Assembly: GCA_010093485.1 (NCBI GenBank)
Contig: MU001497.1
Coordinates: 438,181-502,180 of the forward strand
Source of the DNA: Karstenula rhodostoma CBS 690.94
Lineage: Eukaryota; Ascomycota; Dothideomycetes; Pleosporales; Didymosphaeriaceae
Direction: 5' to 3'
DNA: 64,000 nt
In this document: in pieces, positions 9,252 through 20,300 of the stretch
Layout of the letters: each line of letters begins with the position of its first letter
Position numbering within the stretch: the first letter of the stretch is position 1
Translations under genes and position numbers: made by a program
The notes under the pieces: model-generated
What the model was told of the DNA's origin: nothing
The model's database searches: none
Seen by the model: the letters and a program-made list of their open reading frames with translations, nothing else

Positions 9252-12062
9252 CTATCGGATTGTTGGCCCACCCTCCCTTTCAATACCATGCAATCCCTCC
9301 AGGATATCACTCCCACCAAGCAGTCCCGCCGCACTCCCTACCCCTTTCTTTCCCCCAGCCCAGATCTCATGAAACCTGATCGCCGCATCGCTCGCCGCCA
9401 CAACAATGCACCCTTCTTCGACGCCCCTGCGCCACCACACCCCATCCTCCCCAGGCGATCTAGCCTCCGCCCCCGCACCGGGCCCTCCCGGATACGGAAT
9501 CGCATACAGCGCGCGGCTCTCGTCGAACCACGGAATGGCAACGACCTGCTCGCAGCTAGGCCACGCGAAGACGGCGACGCGGAACGGGTGCTCCGGCTGC
9601 GCGAAGCCGAAAGTAGCCGCAATCTCGCGCCGTGTCTGGCTCCAGATAAGGCTCGTGACCTGGGCCGCGCAGTCGATGGTCGCGAGGCAGGCACCAGTCA
9701 TGGTATGGTAGAAGTGGATGCATCTGTCGTTGGACCCGCCCCCGATGGCTAGCAGACCACGCTGCCAGGGGCAGAAAGCGATTGCTTTCACCGCAGCATT
9801 GAGCTCCCACTTGTGTTTTGCTTGCGTGCCAGAGATTTGCACGACGGTGCTGCGGTCGGGGGCTACAGTGTATATGCTCTCTCCGTCGGGGCCGCGGCGC
9901 ACGTTGACCGTAGCGGGGTCGTTGTTGTCCATGTTTGAGCTGCTGAGGACTCTCCTCGTTTCGAAGAGGTAGCATGCGTTGTCATTGCCGCCACTGGCGA
10001 AGAGCTCGCCGTCGGGCGACCATGCGAGACCGCAGATTTGCTGGGAGTGGACTGTCATGCGAGCTAGTAGTGTCATTGCTCCATTCCAGCCAAAGATAGC
10101 ACTTTCTGTTTCGGTCGGCCATTCAATGCTGTAGAAGTATATGTGTCCTGCCTCGTCTCCAACAAGCAGTTCCTCGGTAGGTACTGTCATGTTGTTGTCG
10201 CGGAGCGATGGCCTCTTGACAGGATTTGTTCTAAACGCAATTGAGGATATAGGCTTGGGTTGCGTGGCGTCAAAGCGAGGTTCTGAATCGAATGGGCTCC
10301 ATAAAGCAATGCGACCATCTGCTCGTGCCACAGCCAAGATAGCTTGTCCCCCAGGGTTCGAGGAGAAGGAAAGGGAGGTAACATGTTGGACGTCAGCCAT
10401 TCCAGTGGTGGATAAAATGTTGAGAGATTCTGGCGTGTCGACTCCCTTCCGTTCTGACCAAAGATGTACAAAGTTACCTAACCCTACTGCAAGACACCTT
10501 GCATTATGTGAGTATGCAAGAAGCGAACAGTAGTAGTCATCTCGTAGCTGCGGAGCATCGAGAACCGTGTGTGGTGTTAGTATTTAGTAGTCGTATGTGG
10601 AAATGCTACTCATCTGAAGGGCAAGACTGGCACAGCTTTCCTCGCAACACTGCGTGAACGTTTCACTGCTTGAATAGGCGTCAGTATGTTTAAGCCTTGA
10701 AGAGAGTATTTTGAACCAACACGGTGAGTTACTATCCCTAATCCACGAATTGTCTCTCCAAACGTGGAATGGGGGCCGGGCAGATGGAGGTGTTTCCCTT
10801 GTGCCCACAGTGTTTGGGCTGCTGGGGGACGTCGAGTGGTCGAGGACGCGGTTCACCTGGTCTATATCAAGAGCCAATGCAATTCGCCGTTCATACGCCT
10901 CGAGCTCAGCGTCTGGATCAGAACGACTCAGAAACATGGACGTGTAGAGCGGGGCGTTCGTTCCGCTTCCTAATAACCCGCCATTGCCATTCGACACTCC
11001 CAGTACAGTATCACTAGCAGCGGAAGAGCCGCCTACGTTCCAGACGGCGCCTGCACTGATCTGGCGGGTTCCCATTGGAACAGTCCCACGACGCAGGCTA
11101 AGATTCGTACGCCGTCGACTAAGATTCGATCGACCTGTGAGGATGGCATGCGTCTCCCGCAGACTTCGAAGCTCTTCGTTCATCCTGACCGATCGGCGAA
11201 GGCGCCGGCTGAACGGATCGGGTGCGGTGGAGCCACCAGGTAAGGTCCTCTCTTCGGTTGTAAATCGTTCTCCTGGTTTATTCAAATCAAAGCTTTGTTT
11301 TGTGATATTTGGTGGCCGGCGTGTAGGTATAAAGCGGTCTGGTGCATGGCTTGGGTGTTGTGACGCTGTCACCGACCCGCCCCGTGCTACCCATTGACTG
11401 GGACGTAAAGGAGAGCTAGCAGAACGAATCGGGAGCCGAGAGAGTATTGATGGAGAGGATTTAGGAATATCGAACAGGGTGTCTAATGGTTGCGCGCGTC
11501 CTGTGCTCGAATCGGGCGAGCCAGGGCGGCCGGGTATGGGAGAAGTTGGTTCTTCCTCTGCACTCAGATACCAAGATCTTGTCGAGGTGTCATCACTCGC
11601 CTTAGAAACAAGCGAGTTTCTGTGAGGGACAGAGAGAGAGTCCTGATGCTGCTCGCAGACTTGGCGAGGATGACCTTGACTAATGGAGAAACGAGCGTTA
11701 GGTAGGGACAGAGGAGCGACGTGAGAAGTTTCCGAATCATTAGCATGGAGAGAAGGCTTTTTGATGGGTGATTCTTCGTATGGCGGTAGCGTGGCGTCTT
11801 CGGGACTGAAGATTGGAGCGTCTGCAAGCCGGAGCGCGTTCAAACGTTTGCCAATCTTGGGCTTTGTCGGAGACTCTGGAGGGCTCTCGAAACTGCCATC
11901 CGAGCCACATCTGCGAGAGAAAATGTTGTTCCATATCTCGTGAGACGATGTAGGCGTTTTGGGGGACAGCCATCCTTCGGTACTGATGGTCTTCGTGGGA
12001 GATAGGGGCGGCGTAGCATAAGCTGAGTCGCAAGACTGTGCTTCATCTTCGGAGTCATTCAT
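9252..12062 (-). CDS. ama1: Meiosis-specific APC/C activator Ama1 (Cdc20/Fizzy family)
   Basis: Three exons (12062-10733, 10668-10614, 10566-9252) give 899 residues. The product is a WD40 co-activator of the anaphase-promoting complex. The N-terminal ~450 residues are disordered, with a C-box-like DRFIP near residue 240, then APLYTSMFLSR and PFHVWRDNSWIRD blocks typical of the Ama1 branch. Next come the PVLPFRVLDAPQLRDDYYCS junction and a seven-blade propeller (CGLAWSPDGELFASGGND and others). The last two residues are Ile-Arg, the IR tail that docks on APC/C. The first intron ends in a tandem AAGCAG acceptor (10669 or 10666, both in frame). The second intron has AT-AC ends and is listed separately. 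The gene is divergent from bet4. Confidence 0.88.
10567..10613 (-). other. U2-type AT-AC intron in ama1
   Basis: This 47 nt intron starts ATGAGT and ends ACAC, with a perfect TACTAAC branch whose last base is 9 nt before the end of the intron. Splicing here is the only reading that preserves the conserved PFRVLDAP block. Reading through gives TGA directly after Arg, and there is no AG between the branch site and the conserved exon. Confidence 0.75.
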
Positions 12063-12422
12063 ACTGCGGAAATAGGACGAACCGAGCGGGTTAGTGGCTT
12101 GCTGAGCTGCGGATCTTGAACATATCGAGATGAGCGAAAGTCAGCGGCACAGGTTGAGAAACAGCGGCTGAGGGGAGCCTCAGAGCCCGATATGCTGCTG
12201 CGTGGTTATTGCTGTTGGGTTAGTATAGCAATATGGCGATCTGTTCTAGGAGGTCCGCAGGGTTTGGCGGTCCTCAGAACCATGACGACGAGCATGTCGC
12301 TCTCGGAAGGTTGGAGATGGTGAATGGGGAAGCTTCGGGCGGTGGAACTTATCTCCGGCGGGCGCGCGAAGACGAAGAAGGCGCGAAGCCCGACTTCCTT
12401 GTGTCCAGACGCATACTTCCAA
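12063..12422. promoter_or_regulatory. Divergent promoter region of ama1 and bet4
   Basis: This 360 bp region lies between the two start codons. No specific element could be named with confidence. Confidence 0.4.
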
Positions 12423-13651
12423 ATGGCAAGCGTGAGTTATCAAGACCCGAGTTCAGCACAAATAACTGATTGTCGAAGCACGGAATAACGCGCGCGGCGG
12501 GTACAGCGGTGCGCACCGAAGAAGCCCGGCAACAACAACTTCGAGACATCGATGCATACAAGGAGCTAGTAGACCTCGTCAACACAAAGGTGAGTGTGCG
12601 TGCGTTGCTGGTTCTGGGACTGGGCTTCTCGCCCCCGCATTTCATAAAACTGAAAGCTAGGGCAGCTTCTAACGTACTAGGATCATAGATAACTGAGAGA
12701 CAATACACCCTTGAAGTCCTTGGGCTGGTCACGAAGCTTTTGAAGCAGAACCCAGAGTACTACACGATCTGGAACCATCGTCGCCGTGTTTTAAATGCTC
12801 TCTTTTCCAGCGACACCGCAGACGGATCCTCTAAACATGGCGTGAACGACCTGCTCCAAAACGACCTTCAACTCACATTCGCACTACTGCGCCAATATCC
12901 GAAGTGCTATTGGATATGGAACCACAGGAACTGGCTACTGGAGACCGCTGAATCACAACGAGGAGCTGACATGGGCCATCAGTTATGGTCCGGAGAACTA
13001 TTGCTGGTGAACAAGATGCTGGGTGCTGATAGTCGTAACTTCCATGCATGGAGCTACCGACGGTTCGTAACAGCGCAGATTGAGCGCTTAACACCTCATA
13101 CCGAAGGACAAGCGTCGCGATCTATGACTGACTCCGAATTTGAATATACGAGCAGTATGGTCAAGTCCAACCTATCCAACTTCTCAGCCTGGCACCACCG
13201 CAGCAAAATTATACCCCGCCTGCTGAACGAGCGAGACGCCGATGCCGAGGCTCGACGCGCTCTCCTGGAGTTCGAGCTAGCACTGATATGTGAAGCTATC
13301 AACACTGATCCTTTCGACCAGTCCATCTGGTTTTATCACCAATATCTCATGACCACCCTGTCCCCGAACTGCCCTTCTCAAGACCGAATTGTTCTAGACC
13401 TTAGCAACGGCGATCGCCAACAATATTACGAGAACGAGATGCGATATATCCGTGAGATATTGGAGGACGAGGAGGATTGCAAGTGGATTTACGAGGGTCT
13501 GCTGTTCCTGGCAGGCGCGTATCTGGAGGTGGATAGCGGCACGAAGGTCTTCACGACGGCGGACATGCGCTCGTGGTTGAAACATCTGAAGAGACTCGAT
13601 CCGTTGAGGAAAGGGCGATGGGACGAGCTGGGTCAACGTCTAGATCTTTGA
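12423..13651 (+). CDS. bet4: Rab geranylgeranyltransferase alpha subunit
   Basis: Three exons (12423-12431, 12479-12589, 12689-13651) give 360 residues. The nine-base first exon codes only Met-Ala-Ser; splicing to the CACGGA acceptor gives MASHGITRAAG, the usual start of fungal Bet4. The product is the alpha subunit of geranylgeranyltransferase II, which prenylates Rab GTPases presented by the escort protein. Five prenyltransferase-alpha repeats are visible: NPEYYTIWNHRR, YPKCYWIWNHRNWL, DSRNFHAWSYRR, NLSNFSAWHHRS and DPFDQSIWFYHQYL. The second intron (99 nt) ends at ATAG 12688; the nearer CTAG at 12680 would break the frame. Length is normal for the family. Confidence 0.92.
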
Positions 13652-13670
13652 GATTAATACACAAGTGAAG

Positions 13671-14078
13671 CTAAGGCTGCTGCTTTGAACCATCGCTATT
13701 CGTATTGGCGGGCGGTTGTTCCTTCGTGGCATTGTCTTTCGATGACCAAGCCCATAAACCCAACATTGACGAGATCTTTGACGGTTTCGCAGGCTCGGGT
13801 TGTACCGGGAGCTGTTCTGGTTGCGGAGCTGGGATCGTGCTTGATGCCATTGGGGATGGCCCGTCGCTTGGTAGAGCAGATGCACCTGCAGCAGCGACGT
13901 CACTGTTCGCGTCAATAATAAGCTCTCAACACCCTCGCAGCGCGCCTGGTTCGTACCGGTTGTATTCCTGTTGCAGCCGCCGTCTTTGCTGCTCTTTGAA
14001 TTCTTCTCCGAAAGTGGATACGCCAATAGAGACACCTGCGAAGATGGCCAGAGCAATTGGAAGGATACGTCCCGCCAT
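13671..14078 (-). CDS. Small predicted single-pass membrane protein
   Basis: Two exons (14078-13957, 13902-13671) give 117 residues. I do not recognise the family. The start MAGRILPIALAIFAGVSIGV is a hydrophobic segment flanked by Arg, followed by a charged stretch (EEFKEQQRRRLQQEYNR). The C-terminal half is Pro/Ser/Ala-rich. This layout resembles small mitochondrial or ER membrane proteins, but that is inference. The 54 nt intron (GTACGA donor, AACAG acceptor) was chosen because it keeps the open Pro-rich frame to TAG at 13671. Without it the first exon ends after 51 residues. The gene converges on bet4 with only 19 bp between stops and is divergent from mus7. Confidence 0.6.
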
Positions 14079-14321
14079 GTCGTTGAATCGATAGCGAATT
14101 GACGAAACAGGGTTGGCGTGTGCGGTCGGGTGAAAGTGAACAAATGTATCAGTGAACGGCGGCGGCGGCGAGGCTGAGTATTACGTAGCACTGCAGATCG
14201 GGAAGCACGCGCTAAGTGGCACGTGATGGACCCTGGACGCGTATACGCGTCGCGCAACCACCCTCACTTTATATCCGCCCCACCACCAACTGCACGCCCA
14301 ACGCGATGCCGGCGAGTCCCA

Positions 14322-17300
14322 ATGTCCAAATGGCGCGTCAAAGGATTCGTCCAAGACTCGGATGAAGAAGAGGAGGATATTGAATCGTCGACCACAAGCT
14401 CCACTCGAAAGAGCCAGCACTCCGATAGTCCGCGCGACATTGCGAATATTGATCGGGACGACGACCGGTCGAATACAGTTGTCAGAGATGCACATTCAAA
14501 GAACAAATATCGCCCGGCGCATGGAACGATATCGCCTTCCGAAGAGTTACATGACGCATGGGAAGCTACACACAATGCACCGACCGCGGTGACACGGGCA
14601 ACGGAGGCCACTCCTGCAGGCCAACAGCCCCTGACACCTCCGAAAGCTGTCGCTACCAACTTAGATTCCAGAGAGCGGTTCGAGAGCCCTGATCCACTCC
14701 TGGGCTCGCCCACTCCAAAAGCGAAGCGTGTGGACAACCGTCAATATTCATCGCAAATTCTTGGGGTGCCCAGTGTTTCGCAGGGGACGCAAGAGTCGGC
14801 TCTCAGCAAGATTGATGGGAAAGCTAAGATTACGTTTCTGCTTGACTTTTCCGACGACAGCGACCTTTCCGATCCTCCATCCGACCTCGATGAACTGCAC
14901 CCGCAAGAGTTCAGGCGCGATCCACAAATCCGGCGGCCAACGGAACGAATCGATTTGACCAATGTAGAATGTCTCGATCTAACGAACCTACCTCCCGCAG
15001 AGGACGAATCGCATGCGCACGAGACTGTTTTTGCATCACCAACACGTAGGGCGACGGTACAAGTCGTGATCCCACCTTCTACGAACCGGGAACGACAGCC
15101 GCAAGTATTCGACCGATACGTCGAGAGATCTTTCCGACAGCGCAAGCCGATTCAGCTGCATCCGTACCTTCTGGAGGGTGAAAGATATCGTCAAGATCTG
15201 CAGGGAAGAGGGGTGAAGCCGGTGACCAGAGTATTGTCACCAACACGGAAGACCCATCACAATGATCAGGAATCGCAGGAACAGGAGTTTGATCCTAACA
15301 AAGACCTGGCGCTACATAGTTCTCCCGGGATTCCTGTATCCACGCCAATTATTCGACGACGTACTGAAAACGACCAAGGTAGCCCAGGTCAACAGAATCT
15401 AGCGCGGCCACGACAACTGAAGTCTACTTCTACAATCCACAGCAGCACACAGAGAAAGAAATTGGGTCGGCCACCACGTCCATCTTCAGCGTCTCGGCAA
15501 CTATCCCTCACTCAAGGCAACCCATCTGCTGCTGACGTGTGGACTGTGCCTCAATCACCTCCTTATTCCAGCAGCCCTCCGATCAATCGTTGTGTGTCCA
15601 CCGTGCAGAACCATGCCAGGAGAATGACGGTTACGCCTGTTCCGGATTTGCCCACACCTTCAAACTCGTCTAGCGTGTTGGCAATAGGGGACATGGAGTC
15701 TGATGACGAGCCGGTTCGTAGCGTACAACGTTTAGGTCAAAGAGCGCATCATCCCATTCCCATACTTAGTGACAGTTCATCTTCTGATACTGAAGCTTCA
15801 GAGAACGAAGCCGAGGCCAGCAACCATGAATTACAGAAGGTGGGAAAGAGAATAAGAGGTGTCCTTCCTGCATCATGGCTCCGCCTCGATCTCCACGCTC
15901 AAGAAAAGCGCGACAAACAGAGGAGAGACCGACTGGATGCCCTTCAATCCCCGGGGCAAGCGGAACCTCAACGTGGTGTCGCCCAGAAAGTCGTCAGGCG
16001 CCAGGCAACGCCTTTAGGGTTAGGTGGCCTAAATTCAACCGACAATCGTGTCATTCAACTTTCGGACGAGTCTGACGGTGGCGCCGACACTCCTGCTCCT
16101 CAGATCTCAAACGCTCAAGAATTGGCCCGCGCAGCGATTGAGACGGCTGCTATGCTCGATCGCCGATATGCCGACGAGGATTCAGATACCATGGAGAACG
16201 ATCGCTTGCATCTCTTTACACTCGGCGGTGGCAAGAAACGAAAGCAGCAGTCCAAGTTAACAGATGTGTTCGCGGCATCGAAAAGAAGAAAGGTCACAGA
16301 GGGGGGTGGCAAGCACAGTAAGACAGCCTCCGGACCGCACACAGCTTCAAAAAGAGCAAGGAAGCGGACCCCACCACCTGCTCTCGGTATTTTGGATGTT
16401 GAGCAGTCACCTTCAAAAGACCAACCAGTACCACAATTCCTACGGATTGCAAGGCGACAAGCTCGCCGAAGACCAGATCATGCTCGCCAGTCACCAGCCA
16501 ACAAATACATTAGACTGCATACTGTGCAGGATACACAGGATGCGAATGCTACTCTTCGGGAATGGAGACGTGGCGCTATCAAGCCGAAGGCCAATGCTAT
16601 GCAGTCCAGCCATAGGCCGGCACCCCGCAGACCTCTTGTGGATCTAGACCATAATCGATGGACGCCACTTGGTGACGCTGACACAGTTCTACAGTCTAGG
16701 GAACAGCATTCGTCGATGACGCTGGAGTTGGAGTCCGCAAGGCATCCCACTCACCTAATCGGACCCATGGACATCCGCGAGACAGAACGAGACAGCACAA
16801 GAAACAAGAACAAGCAACATGCGCCTGCTCCAACCCGAAAAAAGCCATCACAGCATAGTAGGCCACGTCCCCTCCCGTTCAGAGATGCTCAACTGGAGGG
16901 TTTAGAAACAGATCATGGGTCCAGCACCCGTAGGTCCGCTTTCCAAAGAGGCCTGCAACGTGTTGATCGGCAATTCGATCTTCAACAACCACTTTTTCAA
17001 CCTCGAAATCCTCAACTAGCTCGATACCTTGCCGATGACGATATCTTTTTTCCAGCGGTGCCATCCGTAGAGAACGTGGGAGATCCAGTCCCGAACTCAC
17101 CGATATCGAAACCGCCCGTTACTAAGAGACGCCTCGTCCGAAAGCCTCGAGCGCAGCGTGTCGACGTTGAGACTAGGGAGTACCGACAACCAAGTGAGCC
17201 AGTGGTAGACGATTACCTCAAAGGTGTGCCGGATCCGCCTGTTGTTGACCCTGAACCAGGTCAGGCAGATCAATCGTCGCTGCAGGGTCTTGGCCCACAT

Positions 17301-20300
17301 GGCACTCGATATCCTACCACCTTCGACGTTCTGCCTCTGCCGGACGGCACGTATTTTCATGTGTCGACCTTTGTCGGTTCCGGCGCTCTACATCGAGCAT
17401 TGGCCTCCGATCAGAGCAATCCGAGAAGTTTGGATAAGCCTGCGGGTTATTGCAACGTTGACTTTTTCCAAACGTCTATCAGATGTGGCCCCTGGGAAGA
17501 TAGCATAGCCGCGTGCATCGCAGACTCAACAAATGACATGTGGAATGCCGTCACCAGCCCAAGTGAACATGACGACTCCCTGTCGTCAAATAGGAGCTGC
17601 TTCGAGAAGGCCTCTACCGTCATTTGGTCGCTCATTGGTTATGTTTCTACGCATCTCAGCTTCCACGATCCTATCGACCGAAATTCTTTCGTCATCAAAA
17701 TGGAACAATGGGCTACATTTATGTTCGAAAGCATCATGTCGAATAGCACTGAAGATGCAAAGTCGGATCAATTGGCGAAAGCCAGATCTTTGGGGCTCTT
17801 ACTTGTTCTGACTTTACAGATCTACAAGATTGCACAACATTCCGCTGTGGAGCAATCGGCCAAGTCTGAGTTAATCGTGCTGATAACCAGTATTGGCAAG
17901 AGTCTTGTGGGAGACATACTGGATCACGTATCAGACCTCAGCGACTTTCTGGAGAACAACAAGCGATACCAAGTGCGAGAGAATGGCATACGAGATTCCG
18001 ATGTGGTAGTCGAAGGGTTTGTTATCTGCCTACACACGCTCTCGCAAGCTAGCATACCGGGAACTACATTATGGGATCTTGTAGGCCAGTCATTGTCACC
18101 GGCAGCCAAGAGAGCCACCCACTTAATGGAATTCGAGTCGATTTGGGGCACTATATTCGCTCTGCTCCCATTCATTGAATTCAATGACCTTGGCATTCCT
18201 TCGCGACACCGTCGAATTTCATTCAGAGAAGACAATTGGACGACTGTCAGAGCACTACTACAACGGACTTTCGCGTTATACCCTGCCACTTCGAAGGCAG
18301 ACAATGCATCTTTAGACGACTACATTCGAGCAGTTATGACAAGGTGCCACGAACTCGTCCATTTTTGGCATTGGAACCGTTGCGATCCAGCGCTGTACGT
18401 CATGTTTGATTTCTTCGTAGCCCAGAACGGCCTGAAGCATCTGAAGAGGGAACAGGGCCAAGGTTTGGCGGGCTTCCTCGAACAGACCGATGATGGATCT
18501 TTCAACCGCATTGAACCGAATGCGAGGTCTTTCCATATATTCCTCAAGTGCTTGTATATCGGTATTCGGGGTATGCGGGACTGCTATCAAGAGAAGAAGC
18601 TCCGCAGTGTTGTTTTACGCCTCATTCCAAACCATGGACGAAGCCATCCCAAGGACCAACCTTTGGAAGTGGAGAGTTTGGAGGCTTTGCAGAATCATCA
18701 CGACATTCTCTGCACACTATACCGGGCTTCCCCATTGCCTTGTCGTCCCAATCTCGAGTTGATCAAGAACCTTGTAAACCATGGAAATTCACATCGAGAG
18801 GCATGTCGGATAGGCATACGTTCGTGGGCGAATTTGGCCAAGTTCCAGCTGTCAACCGATGAGTCATACAGTTCCCTTCAGCCGCTCGCACAATGGCATC
18901 AGGACATACAAACGCAAACATTGAAGCAATATCTGCTAGCCAAAACAGAAGCTGAAGATTATCTCAATTCTGGTGTTCTCAACAAATCAGAAGCTACCTC
19001 GTTGATGGTTAGACAAACCATGGAGAAAAACCAGGATCAAGTGATTACAGCATTGAGGGATTGTATCGCTGGGTTGCGCAAGGCTGTCGGTGTTCGCTAC
19101 AGTCAGGGTCTTCTCAAGGAATTTCTCGTGGATGCTGGTCTCGTCCAGTTGCTTGAGCTTCCGCATCTCCAGGATCGACGTCTGATAGTCGTCATTCGGG
19201 ATGCCCTGGCCGTACTTAGGACGTTTGCGAGTCTACCGCGTCAAACACCTCCAAATACCGTAGTCCCTGAGCAAGACGAAGAAAGTCAAGACTATGGTGA
19301 TTCTTTCGACCTGGCCGATTTCATGGAGGTCGACCTTGAATTGCACCAACCTGACGACTTCTTGCAAAGCCCGCTGTGGCACTTGCTTTCCAATGCTTTC
19401 GGCGCTGAATCATCGCCGGACGACAACCTTCTCATGGACTGCATTGACACCTGGTGTCTCATCGCCCGTTGCCAAGTATCCCTAGGCGCTCGCTCGTGGA
19501 CCTACTATTTGGATCCATTCAGCCAAGTATCGTGGCAGCAACTGCGGCGCACGGAACAAACGCAGAAGTTTCTCCCGTATTTTATGGCTTCAGTCTTGAA
19601 TTGCGATTCGACGTCTTATTCCCAACATCGCCTCGATTTCCTGAACGCATTGCTGGTGTCGCTTGTCGATCGCGAGTCGTTGTTGAGGTTTCAACATCGC
19701 TTGTTGTGCGCCATCATACGTGCTGTTCCCGACGAACCGCTTCTCCAGAATTTGCCATTTTACGATGAAAATGGCAACGGATCGCTCGATATACAAGCCG
19801 ATACTGTCAGGATGCGGCGACTGCCGTTGATCTCCATGATCTTGGCCAACATGCGAGGTGATTTTCTCAATACAATTCACGAGGGTGTTGGACGTGTCGC
19901 AGAAGTGAAAGGTGGTTACGCTGCAATACTGAAAGACTTCATGAATGCCATGAAGAACAACTACCAACAGCTCGGTTCCGGAACTACCGTGACTGGCGCA
20001 TACGTGGAATTCGTCCAGAAAGTGGTTCAGTTTCTCCAACAATATACGGCCGATATACATCCAGTCCTCGACTTCTTCACCAACTCAGTTGCATTCCCGC
20101 TTCCAGCAGCTGATCCGACATATGTGGTGGGTCGCCTGTGTGGGTATGCGCCTAAACTCTCTCAACTGGGTATTCCGAAACAGCTTTCAGTCTTCGTGCA
20201 GACGGTAGCACAGCAAGCCGCTACTGGCGGCCATCAGTCATACCTAGTCCACCAATTACAGACCGCTCTGTGTGTGGATGAAGCTCCTCCAAAGGATCGG

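Noticed and set aside
10533..10634. Canonical GT-AG alternative in ama1 (donor GTGCCAG, acceptor CCGCAG)
   Set aside because: In frame, but it deletes the family-conserved PVLPFRVLDAPQ block; the AT-AC reading keeps it and has a perfect branch site.
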